This document shows, in pieces, positions 32,801 through 44,800 of a stretch of 64,000 bases of DNA. Made by a program: the position numbers and the translations under genes. The notes beneath the pieces are model-generated. The model made no database searches. It was not told where the DNA came from and saw only the letters and a program-made list of their open reading frames with translations. Location of the stretch: assembly GCA_905221605.1 (NCBI GenBank), contig CAJNDS010000164.1, forward strand, positions 1-64,000, written 5' to 3'. How positions within the stretch are numbered: the stretch's first letter is position 1; every line of letters starts with the position of its first letter. This DNA comes from Symbiodinium natans. Taxonomy: Eukaryota; Sar; Dinophyceae; Suessiales; Symbiodiniaceae.

Positions 32801-35800
32801 CCCACTTGAAGGTTCATGGGACTTACTAACCAGTTATAACTGTACTTATAACCCTCCTTTCAATACCCCTAAAGGGCCTTATAGGGGTTATCCCAATTAT
32901 AAGTAGGGTTATAAGTACAGTTATAAGTGGTTATTAAGTCCCATGAACCTTCAAGCATGCCATCCCGAGGGTTAAGCTTTTCTCTGGAAATACGGGCCCG
33001 TGACATGTACCTGCAATGCACGGACACCGCTGGCAAGTCCCCTGATTTCAGCTGCATTCCTGGAATAAGGGGCTTTCCGGGTAATTTACCTCTTTCCCGC
33101 ACTTTTGGGGGTTCATACGCTTATACCCTCAACTACAGCTACACAATAAACCCTAAACCCTAAACCCTAAACCCTAAACCCTAAACCCTAAACCCTAAAC
33201 CCTAAACCCTAAACCCTAAACCCTAAACCCTAAACCCTAAATGAATGTAAGGGGACTTATTGCAAACAGAGGCTACAGAAGGGATCATTGCTTAGAGAAC
33301 CCTATAAAGCCTGGAGCTCAAAAGCCTTAAACCCTAAACCTTGGGATGTTCCCCCCATATGCTGAGAGTCCTTAATAGGAATTATAATAGGGCTTTCTTT
33401 AAGCCCTATAAAGAGCTGCGAGCATAAGGGGGAAAGTCCCAACCCAGAGCTTCAAAGCCTTAGACCCTACAGCCTCAAGCCTCATACCTCAGTTTGAATT
33501 AAACTGATTCGAATACTCCCCATGCAGACCCCGAAAAGTAGTACCTATGTTCACCAGACACGGCGGCCCTAAACCCTAAACCCTAATCCCTAAGGGCTTA
33601 GTTGTTTAGGGTTTTTTGAACCGCACCTTGCCCCTTGACTACAAGCCTTGGGGTTTAGGGTTCTTGGGTTTAGGATTTAGGGTTTAGGGTTTGGGGTTTT
33701 AGGGTTTAGGGTTTCAGGGTTTAGGTGTGCTATGTTTATTGCTCTGGAGAGCCTAACCCCTATGCCCTGAACCCCAAACCCTGCCCGAAACCCTCCTCGT
33801 CCCTCACTCCCCGCCTGAAGCGCCTGTAAAGATCACAACCGGGCGAGGCGTCCACGCGCTGCTCCACGCCCTGTACGGCCCGGGCGTGGAGACGGTAAAG
33901 GCCCTGAAGCCTTAAACCCCGAACCCCCTGAACACCCTGAAAACCCTAAACCCCCTAAAGGCCGCCAACACCCTAAAAACCCCAAAATCCTGAAGACCCT
34001 AAACACCCATTCCAGCAACAAGAGCTCAGAATGCTGCAGTTGGGTTCTTGAGGGGTTTAGCATTTTGGGGTTTAGGGTTTGGGGGTTTAGGGTTTGAGTG
34101 GTTTGGGTTTTGGGGTTTAGTGTCAGGGTAGAACTACGACTTGGCAGCCCAGAGGTACCCTGTTGTCCGTTTTTTGGCCCTTCATAAGGAAGCAACCCCC
34201 CTAGACCCTAAACGCAAGACCCTTCTGATTATATGGCTACTGGGCTACCATGGACTTCAGAATGAAACCAGGAGCCTGAAGACGACCCTTGGGATCTTCC
34301 CATGTATACCCACATTAGGTTTGCGAGAAAATCGGATGGGTTTTGAATTGAGGGTTTAGGGTTTAGGGTTTAGGGTTTAGGGTTTAGGGTGAGAGGAGAT
34401 CATGGAAGCTCGGTGGAGCCGGGGGGGGGGGGTTCCCAATTCTCGGGAAACAACCATTTATATGTAGGAACATGTTGTCAGAGGGTTGAAAGAAGGCCAA
34501 CCTAGACTCCAAAAAGTGGCCTTCGTGCTTAGGATGTAGGATTTGGGGTTCTTAGGGTTTTTGGGGTTTCGGGTTTAGGGAAGGTCCCCCCAAGCAGTTG
34601 CTACGATGATCCCGGCAGCCACAACCGTACCAGAAAGCTCAACAGGTGGAGACGAAAACCGTGGCTCCAAATCCCAACACGCCCTCGAACACGGTCGACA
34701 TCCAGGTGGAGGGTCCTCGAGGGTCCTTCATGAACCCAGTATCTAGGCCTTGGGAGCCCAGTGGTAGCCTCTTTCCCATTATTTGGTTCAAGGTTCCCTT
34801 CTCAAGGAACCAACTCCAAAAAGGGTGCTCTTACTGAAATATGGCTACTGGGCTACCAAGGGCAGAAGATGTAGGTAACCTCGGGGAATGCTAGATTTCT
34901 CTCCATATGTTCCGCATTGGGTGCAAGAGGATCGCGCGCAGAGCCTAAAGCAAGGTTGTGCACGTAGGTGGCTTTTACAGAGTGGCTACGTGGGGGGGGG
35001 GGGGGGGGGGGGGGGGCGGATCCGCCTTATTCCCGCCGTATTCCCCTTGTTGAGGTTCAGAGTTTCTATGGGGTACTAAGTGCCTTCGTCCCTTTACGCA
35101 TACCCAGAGTCTCCAATACCCCTGAATTAAGGACTATTCCTGAAGCTATATACAGGGGCCCCTCTTATATTCTAAGGAATATTCCTTAAAGGTTATATAA
35201 GGAGCCCTCTTATATTTTCAGGAAGATTCCGTACTCTTATATTCTAAGAACTACTGAATTAAGGGGGGATTGGAGTCCCTAAACCCTAAACCCAAAACCC
35301 AAAATCCAAAACCCAAAACCCAAAGCCCAAAACCCTGTTCCTTAATTGAAGGGGTATTAGAGTCCCTGAGATTCCGAGTTTCAGGATCAGCTGCCCAACA
35401 CGGCGCCCTGTGCGCAGGTGGTGACTTCCAACCACCACCTGCAGGTTACACCTGCTGACCTGGGGCGCAAGGACATCTGGTTTCTGAAATGGGTTTAGGG
35501 TTTAGGGTTTAGGGTTTAGGGTTTAGGATTTAGGGTTTAGGGTTTAGGGTTTAGGGTTTAGGGGAGTCTCTAAACCCCAAGCCCCAAGCCGAAGGTCATC
35601 TACATGTTACCAGGGACGCCTCAAGCTCTTGCAGCCTCGGGGTCACTCTGGTGCCTTCCGTGTGCGGTTTAGGGTTTAGGGTTTAGGGTTTAGGGTTCAG
35701 GGTTTAGGGTCACTACCGTGCTTGCGGAACATCTGTCAGATCGTAAGAAGATCCCGATGTGATAAGAGGCTATTTTCATGCCAGGGTCTTTGGTTTCTGG

Positions 35801-38800
35801 GCAACCCGATCCCCTTCACCCTTCACGCTTCTCCCTTCTCCCTGAACCCTTAACCCCTAACCATTAACCCTTAACCCTCACCGCAACACCCGAAAGCCTC
35901 AGCCGCTGTTCTGGGAGGACCGTGCGGTGGTCATGCAGCTGATCAAGGAGGCCCCGTGCAAGAATCAACTTCCCAAGGGTACGCTTCCCCTAAACCCTCA
36001 ACTGTACATGCCTTGTAGAAGGCCCTCCCCCCCCCCGCCCAAAGTCGAGCGTTTGGGGTTTAGGGTTTAAGCAAAAACCCCGAAACACCGAAAACCCAAA
36101 ACCCCAAAACGCCCAAACCCAAAAAACCCCGAAACCCCAAAACCCCAAAACCCCAAAACCCCAAGCCCTTAACACCAACCCCGGGTTTAGGTTTAGGGTT
36201 TAGGGTTTAGGGCTTAGGGCTTAGGGCTTAGGGTTTAGGGTTTAGGGTTTAGGGTCTAAGGTTTAGGGCTCGCAGGTGGCCTCGCACACCAACTTGGGCT
36301 CACACAGCTTCAAGGCACCAGTCGTGTGAGCTCCGGGTCTTGGGGTTTTTGGGGTTTGGGGTTTAGAGCTTAGGTTTTAGGGTTTAGGGCTCTACCCCTA
36401 GACTCCTCAAAGCCCTACAAATCCTAGATAAGCCCTGTAAAGCCGTAAGCCCTCAAGCCCTAAAGCCTTTAAACCCTGAACCTTCTGCTTTATGGGTTTT
36501 TATGAGACCCTTTGGAGCGGGACCTCGAAGCCCCCAAATTCAGGGTTTAGGGTTTAGGGCTTAGGGTTTAGGGCTTAGGGCTTAGGGCTTAGGGTTTAGA
36601 GTGATGAAAAGAACTGGTGCTGGTAGAGGCATTCGGCTTCTGGAGCTTTAAAGTGATCTTGCTTGGGGGGGGGGGGGGGGGGGGGAGGGGGGGGCTTTAG
36701 GGTTGGGGTTTTAGGAACTCCTGGACCCTAAACCCTAAACCCCAAACCCCAAACCCCAAACCCTAAACCCTAAACCCTAAACCCTCTGTCTCGATTCGCA
36801 ACCAAATCCGAGTAAGTTTGGCACTGCGCGGCATGTGAAACTGGGTGTTCGAGACAGCTACGCATAGGCACCGAGGTTGGCGCGTGCGCACCTGCAGATT
36901 GGGACGTCTGTTCTAGGTACAAGGCACACAAGGTTGAGGGTTTAGGGTTTAGGGTTTAGGGTTTTTAGGGTTTTAGGGTTTTTCGGGTTTTTTGGGTTTA
37001 GGGTTTGGGGACAAAGCGTGCGGCGGAGCCCCACGAGTCGAAGCGAAAAAGAAGCCGAAGGAAAGGCAAGCCCCTCCAATCAGAGCAGCGCGCTCTGCTT
37101 GGAGGTTAGCCCAGGGACTCCAATACCCCACCAAGGGTTGATTTAGGGTGGTTCCCGTACCCCTTAGCTAAGGAGCATTCCTCAAAATGTAAGAGGGTTT
37201 CTTATAATTCTGGTTTAGGCAATATTCCTTCTTAATTCTGGTTTAGGCAATATTCCTTAAGTAAGGGGTATTTGGAATCTCTGTGTTCGTGGCTGTAAGT
37301 ATATGGTTAGAGCGACTCATACGGCACTCTGGGTTTTTGGGTCAAGGTTTGGAATCCTTTTTTTGGTAGCGAAAGCCGGTTTAGGGTTTAGGGTCTAGGG
37401 TCTAGGGTTTAGGGTTTAGGGTTTAGGGTTTAGGGTTTAGGGTTTAGGGTTTCAGCCAAAGTTTGGGCGTTAGTGTCGAGGGCTCCGGCTCTACAGTGTT
37501 AGATTCAGAGAGAGAAAAGGTGTTAGATTCAGAGAGGGGGGGGGGGTCTGGGACTAGCTAAACCCTAAACCCTTAACTCTAAACCCTAAACCCTAAACCC
37601 TTCTAGGGTTTAGGATTTAGGTGCTCTTAATCGGTTCCAGGTTGTGGTCATCGAGGAGGCCGGCGCGCTCTCTTCGGACGCTCAGGTGGGGTTTGCTGGT
37701 CACCAAAACCTTAATCCCTAAGCCCTAAACCCTAAACCCTACAGTTATAAACCGTTAGCCAACGTCAGGTAACACCCCGTCACAGCCACTTCGTGCTGGT
37801 CCTTAGTAGGGGCGATTTGGGCATTAGGTACCCGCCTACGGGCCTGCATGGAGAACCTTTAGGGTTTAGGGTTTAGGGTTTAGGGTTTAGGGTTTAGGGT
37901 ATTCCCGACTTACCTACTAAGAACCAGGAAGGCTTGTGTATGTGTGCACGTGCGTTTCCCTGGAATGCTCGCTGGGCTCGGGCGCTCAAGCACGACCGCG
38001 AACTTTGAGACGCACCCCGAGATCTACCAGAGTTTAGGGATTAGGGTTCGGGGGCACGACTACTTGCTCAGGAATCCCTCAAAGATCATAATCCCGATAT
38101 TGCCCTTGTATCGAAGAATATATATATATGTATATATCTATATATTGTATTATTATATATATATATACATACATATATACATATAATATGTAATGTTTTT
38201 TGATGTTTGTTTTGTTTAATGGGGGGAGGGGGTTCTGAACCGAAGAATAGTGCACGGTCAAGTGTCTAGGGTCCAGGGTAAAGGGTCTTTGTGCACCCCA
38301 AACCCTAAACCCTAAACCCTTGAACGTTTAGGGTTTAGAGTTTAGGGTTGTTCGATTGCAGACTTCAATATCTATAAGCTCCCGAACCCGGCGTGGCTCC
38401 GGACTCCCTAATACTCCCTACTACTCCCTAAGGCTCCCTAAGCTTTTTAAGGTTCCCTAGGTACCTACCCCCCTTGAACCCCTCTCCCTTAAGAACCCTA
38501 TAAGTTATTGTCACTTCTCCTCGTGGCAGATGTGGTGTGCGTGTTCAGAAGAGAGACCAGAAAGACTGAAGCAACTGAGGAGGATGAGGAAGACTGGGGC
38601 ACCTGGCGACATTTCATGGAATCCAAGGCCTCACCAACAGTTTGGGGGCTTAGGGCTCCATGCGAATGTCCATTCAGCAGCATCCTGGCCATGGTGATTG
38701 TCGGCCCCCAGGTGAGGGCTGCAGCTGCCCACATGGGACGAAGTGCTCGCAAGGGGACGACCAGGAGAGGGACCCTTATAAGGGACCTTAGGGGGGTTCT

Positions 38801-41800
38801 TTAGGGGTCATTTAGGGACTGCATAGGTATATAGGGACTACATAAGGTGTATACATATATATATATATATATTTACAGGGGTTACATAGGGGAATCAGAT
38901 TAAGGGTCCCTTCTAGGGGTCCCTCTCCTTATACCCCTCAAGATGAAGTGCTCGCATGGGCACATTCCTCAGGTCGTCGTTCCTGTTGCGAGCAACGCCC
39001 TCTCTGTTAACACGACCTAAACTCCAGCCCACAAACCCTAAGCCTTAAAAACCCTAAACCCCAAACCCTAAACCCTAAACCCTAAACCCCAAACCCTCAA
39101 ACCCTAAACCCCAAACCCTCAAACCCTCAAACCCTGAACCCTCATACCCTAAACCCCAAACCCTAAACCATGCACTACCAGAGTGAGATCGCCTGTCAGG
39201 CAGCTCTTCGTCGGACCATGGAGAAGTACATGAAGGCTCCTTTGAAATTTTGGGTTTAGGGTTTAGGGTTTAGGATTTAGGGTTAGAGTTTCGGGTTGTA
39301 GGTCAAACTTGACATCACTCGCGCCTGCGCGAGGTACCCAAATGCTCCAGACCCCAAAACCCTTGCCCAAAAGACCAGCCGAAAGGCCATAAACCTTGGT
39401 CGGGAAGAAGAATCCCACCGGCTCATCCGATGTTTGCCGCTTGGGATCTACTCCCACGATCATGAACCGTAGATTGCTTAAGGTTCAGGGTTTCGGGTTC
39501 AGGGCCCAAGCCCTAAGCCTGAACTCTAAACCCTAACCCTAAACCTGTATCCCTAAACCCCAAACCCTAAACCCTAAACCCTAAACCCTAACATTTCTGC
39601 CCCCCTTTACAGCCAGACTTGCCGCATCATCCTCCTCACCGACAGCGCCTCCAAGATCATCGCTCCTCTCAGGACGGTGTTTTGGGGTTTAGGGTTTGGG
39701 GTTTGAGGTTTGGGGTTTCGGGTGTGGGGCCTGGTATTTAAGGTTCAGGATTAGGGTTTAGGGTTTAGGATTGAGGGTTTAGGGTTTCGGGTTCTTAGTA
39801 GGGAATGAGGGAATGAGTGCCCTTTACATACCCTTTAAGGGGTTACATAGGGCCCCTGTTATTCCCTCAGGACTCAGGACCTACCGGATCTTCGGTTTCG
39901 GGGCTTTAGAGGGTTTAGGGTTTTCAGGGTGTTTGGGGGTGTTTAGGGGCTTTAGAGTTTTTGGAAATGAGGGAATGAGGGCGCCATATGTGCCCTTCAA
40001 GGGATGATGCAGGCCCCGAATTCCCTCATGCCCTACTAAGAACCAGGGAATTGGGGGCTTTCGAGGACGTTTAGGGGCTTTAGGATTTTTGGGCTTTCTA
40101 GAGCTTTTATGCGGGTTTTTTGGGGTTCGGGGTAGGGGCTTTAGGGCTTAGAAAGAGGCAAGGTCTTTTCAGGCTTGTGTCCACAACCCTAAGTTCGAAG
40201 CCCACAACTCCTACACAGTTTCTGCATGTTATTCCCAACAGCCGAAGGGTTGGGGAACCCTAAACCCTAAACCCTAAACCCTAAACCCTAAACCCTAAAC
40301 CCTAAACCCTAAACCCTAAACCCGAAGGGAGGGGCGCGGGGGGGGGGGGGGGGGCACCCCGGGGCCCTCGGAACATAACGCCGGAACGGGAACGGAACGG
40401 AACTTAATCATCTTGGGTTTAGGGTTTAGGGTTTAGGGTTTAGGGTCTTGCTGGCTGCTGAGTTGCACAGCTGGGTTCATACAGTTTAAGGTTTAGTAGG
40501 GTTTAGGGTTGAGGGTTTAGGGTTTGTGGTTTAGGGTTTGGGGTTTGGGGTTGAGGGTTTAGGGTTTGGTAGGTCCATAAGTTCTCAGGACCTCAGGAGG
40601 CGCAGCGAGGTCTTTCGTACCTTCCTATGACACCTGGTTTTAGGGTTTGGGGTTTAGGGTTTAGGGTCTGGGATCAGGGCTCAGGGTTTAGCTTTCTTTC
40701 TCAATGGCCTGTGCCTTGACCCGGTTGACAGACATTGACCAACTTGCCGCATGCGGTAACTGCTTCTCAAAGATCTGACGGCAGGCGCTTCATATTCTTG
40801 GACCCGGAGTAGGCCCTTATTTCCTTTTTTTTGGGGTTGGGGTTCCCTTATAATCCCCATAAAGCCAAGAAGGGTACCCCTTTTTATTCCTAGGTTACTC
40901 CTGAGTCCATGATAATTCTCGGAGCCCTCAACCCTACTGTTGGGGCCTAGGCAATTACCCACGTTGTCCCTTCACAATCCTTACAAAAGTTTTAAATTGC
41001 AAGCCCTAAACTATAATAAACCACAAACCCTGAAGCTCTGTCATAGCGGCGTAACATGTTGCATTTTTAAGGGTACTTAAACTCAATAAGGAATAGAAGT
41101 TTGAATTTTTAATGCTATCCCAACCATGAACTAGGAAGTATCCCAAGCGAGAGCAAGCAAGTTTAAGGTTTTGGAGGTTTGTAGGGGTTTAGGGTTTAGG
41201 GTTTAGGGTTTAGGGTTTAGGGTTTAGGGTTTAGGGTTTAGGTGTCCAAAAACGTGAGCCGCGCTCCAATGGTTTCTGCAGGGGACAGGCATACAGTGCT
41301 TCTGCGCAGTGATGGACGCGCAATTGCCTGCGGACGCAATGATGAGGGACAATGCGACATTCCGCCTTTGGATGAGGGTGTGACATACACCCAGGTCTCT
41401 GCCGGTTCTTCTCACACAGTGCTTCTCCGAAGTGATGGCCGTGCCGTTGCTTGTGGACATACAGGTTCTGGAGAATGCGACATTCCACCGTTGGATGAGG
41501 GTGTGACATACACCCAGGTTTCCGCGGGTGGCGCTGGTCATACAGCCCTCCTCCGAAGTGATGGCCGTGTCGTTCTCACAGGAAAACCTTCGGCTGCCCT
41601 GGATGAAGGCCGGACATACACCCAGATTCTTAGTAGCTGAGTACACTTTACACTTTTTGGTATACTTCATCCCCTAGAGAACTGAAAGTGTACACTTTTG
41701 GGGGGGCTTCTGAACTCAGCAACTAAGGATTTCGGCAGCAGGAGGTCATGTAGTGCTTCTCCGAAGTGATGGGCGTGCTGTTGATTGCCTGCCTAATGGC

Positions 41801-44800
41801 TCGCGACCATGTGTCCCACTTTGCCAAATTCCGCCTTTGGAAGAGGGTGTGACATACACCCAGGTTTCCACAGGTGGACGTCATCTAGTAGTGCTTCTCC
41901 GAAGTGATGGCCGTGCTGTTGCTTGCGGACATGATGCTACTGGACAATTGCACATTCCACCATTGGATGAGGGTCTGATGTACACCGAGGTTTCCACAGG
42001 CGCAGGTCATAAAGTGCTTCTGCGAAGTGACGGCCGGGCTGTTGCGTGTGGCAGGAATTCTTGGGGACAATGCAACATTCCGCCTTTGGAAGCGGGTGTG
42101 ACATACACGCAGGTTTCCGCAGGTGGTGATCACACAGTGCTTCTCCGAAGTGATGGCCGTGTTGTTGCTTGCGGAAGCAATCGTTCTGGACAGCTTAATA
42201 TTCCATCTTTGGCATCTTGGCGTGATTGGTTGTGGTTTCCAAGCCTCCGCTACATTTCCGACTCGAAGGCGAGTGGTACAAAGCAAGATCGCATTCTGCA
42301 AGTCAGCTTTCTACAAGAAGGTGACTTGGTAGCCCAATGGTGCCCTTTTTCCCCTCTATCTTTCGTGTTAGGTTCCCTTATACAGCAATCAACCCCAAGA
42401 AGGGTAATTACCCTGATTAGAATACTGTTACTGGGCTACCCGAAACCCTAAACCCTAAACCCTAAACCCTAAACCCTAAACCCTAAACCCTAAACCCTAA
42501 ACCCTAAACCCTAAACCCTAAACCCTAAACCCTAAACCTACCCAGGTGATGCCATCATTCTGATATGCTTTGGGCTGGATGGACTCGAAGCGTTGCGACT
42601 GAGGACTGCAGGGTCTGACCGTGCTATGGAGACCTAGCTTTCTTCTGGCTGGCTCTCAGGACCCTTTGAGGGTTTTTGGTAGAAACTACAAAAAAGGAGC
42701 CTAAAAGTTAACCCTAAACCCCAAACCCCAAACCCTAAACCCTAAACCCTAAACTCCAAACCCTTAACCCTAAACCCCAAACCCTAAACCCTAAACCTCA
42801 GAAGTTTGCCAAGGAGATGTCTAAGCAGCTCGCCCTTGAATTGGACACCGGATGGTCCCAGCTGCGCGTGGTCCTGCCGGATGGGCAGTTGCTACTAGGT
42901 TGTCCCCCTTTTTGGGGTTCAAGGTTCCCTGCTAAAGTAACACCAAGCCCAAAGAAGGGTGCCCTTATCTTGATGTTATGGTTACTGGGCTACCAAGTAA
43001 CCCTAAACCCTAAACCCTAAACCCTAAACTCTAAACCCTAAACCCTAAACCCTAAACCCTAAACCCTAAACCCTAAACCCTACTGGGCTACCAAGGCTAC
43101 GGGCAGCCTGCACTTCAGATCCAGCGGTCACCATGGCAGCGCTGTGTTCGAAGCATGGCGCTGCGCAAAAGTTGGTGCCAACGGTCGTTGGGGTTTGTTT
43201 GGCGTAACCCTAAACCCTAAACCCTAAACCCTAAACCCTAAACCCTAAACCCTAAACCCTTTTCCCTAAACCGTGAGAGTTTTCAAGAGAAGTGCGTGAA
43301 GGGCTGGGATTTTAGGCTCCCAATCGTGACATGAGAGGCAGCTTCATGCGACTCCAAGTTGCAGTGTTTAGGGTTTAGGGTTTAGGGTTTAGGGTTAAGG
43401 GTTAAGGGTTTTCAGAGTTTAGGGTTTGGGGGAGATGCGAACCCTGAGCCCCCTAAACCCTACACCCTCAACTATCGAACCCCTACGCCGCTCCGATGTT
43501 GAAAAGTACAGTCGTAAGCGCGTGCCAAGCCTTAAAAAGGGGAACCCCAAACTCTAAGCCCCAAACCCAAATCCCCAAATCCCTAATCCCTAAACCTCCC
43601 AACCCCCGAACCCTATACCCTGAACCCCCAAACCCCCAAACCGCCCAAACCCTCAATCCCCAAAGTCTAAACCCCTAGAAGTAGGTCTCATTTTTGCGGA
43701 CTTCCCTGTGCCCTACATATGATCGAGGAATCGACGAGAATGGACCCCAAAAGGTTTCGGGTTTAGGGCAACGTCAATAAAAGGAGACCAAAAAGTGTCT
43801 TGGGCCAAAACTCTGACATAGCCAGACTTGATCTGTCGGGGGACCCTAAGAATATCGGGCCTATGTCGGTCACTCGGCTTAGGGCCTAGGGACAAGAATC
43901 GGATGCTGGGTCTTCAGGGTCTTGGGTTTAGAGCCCAAACCTCACCCACCCAGCAACAGAAGTACATTTGCCAGGAGCAGATGCTTGCCCATCCGAGTAG
44001 GCGCTGCAATCAAAGTTTCGCGGTCCCCTCCTCCTGGTAAAGACACCCCCCCACCCCGCTATGAGCTCTTTCATTCCAGTGAAGTACCGCACAAAAACCT
44101 AAACTCTGAACCTAAACCCTAACCCCAAAGCTGGGAAACAGGCTTTCTGAGGGGGAGAGAACGCACGTGGAGAGAGGAGAGTGAAGGATGGGTGTAGTAC
44201 TGCAACAGTGAATGCCCAAAGTAGGTTCCTTTAGGGTTTGTAGCTATGCTTAGCCATCTTGGGGGGCTACTTAAATAATTTACCCCTAGACCCCGAGACC
44301 CTAAACCCCTGTCCCTCAACTCTACGCAAAACCCTAAACCGTGAACCCCATAAACGCTAAACCCGAAGCGATGCCCCTGACTTGGGGCACGAACCTTAAA
44401 CAGCCGAAAGCCCAAAACCACCGACAGGGTACACACTACATGAGCGGCTGCTTCACCCCTGAAACATGCTTTAGGGTTTAGGGCTTAATGTTTAGGGCTT
44501 AGAGCCTACTGGCTTTTAAAACCCGAAAGCTCTAGACCCAAACGCCCGGTTCTGTTCTCAATTCAGAGGTATTTGTGCCTTTCTATCAAAGCCTAAACTC
44601 CAAACCCTAAACCCTAAACCCTAACCCCTAAACCCGAAACCCGAAACCCGAAACCCGAAACCCTAAACCCTAAACCCTAAACACCCAGACCCTAGACCCT
44701 AAACCCTAAACCTGTTCTTCGTCTGCAGCTCCTATATCGCTGTTGATGGCCCCAAGGTTCTCGTTAAGGTACAGTGCAAGGGCTCTTGTCCGAGCTACTC

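Noticed and set aside
44740-44766. Micro-exon SYIAVDGPK as RFC3 exon 12
   Set aside because: It lacks the RC motif needed there; 43140-43164 fits phase and RC better, though weakly.
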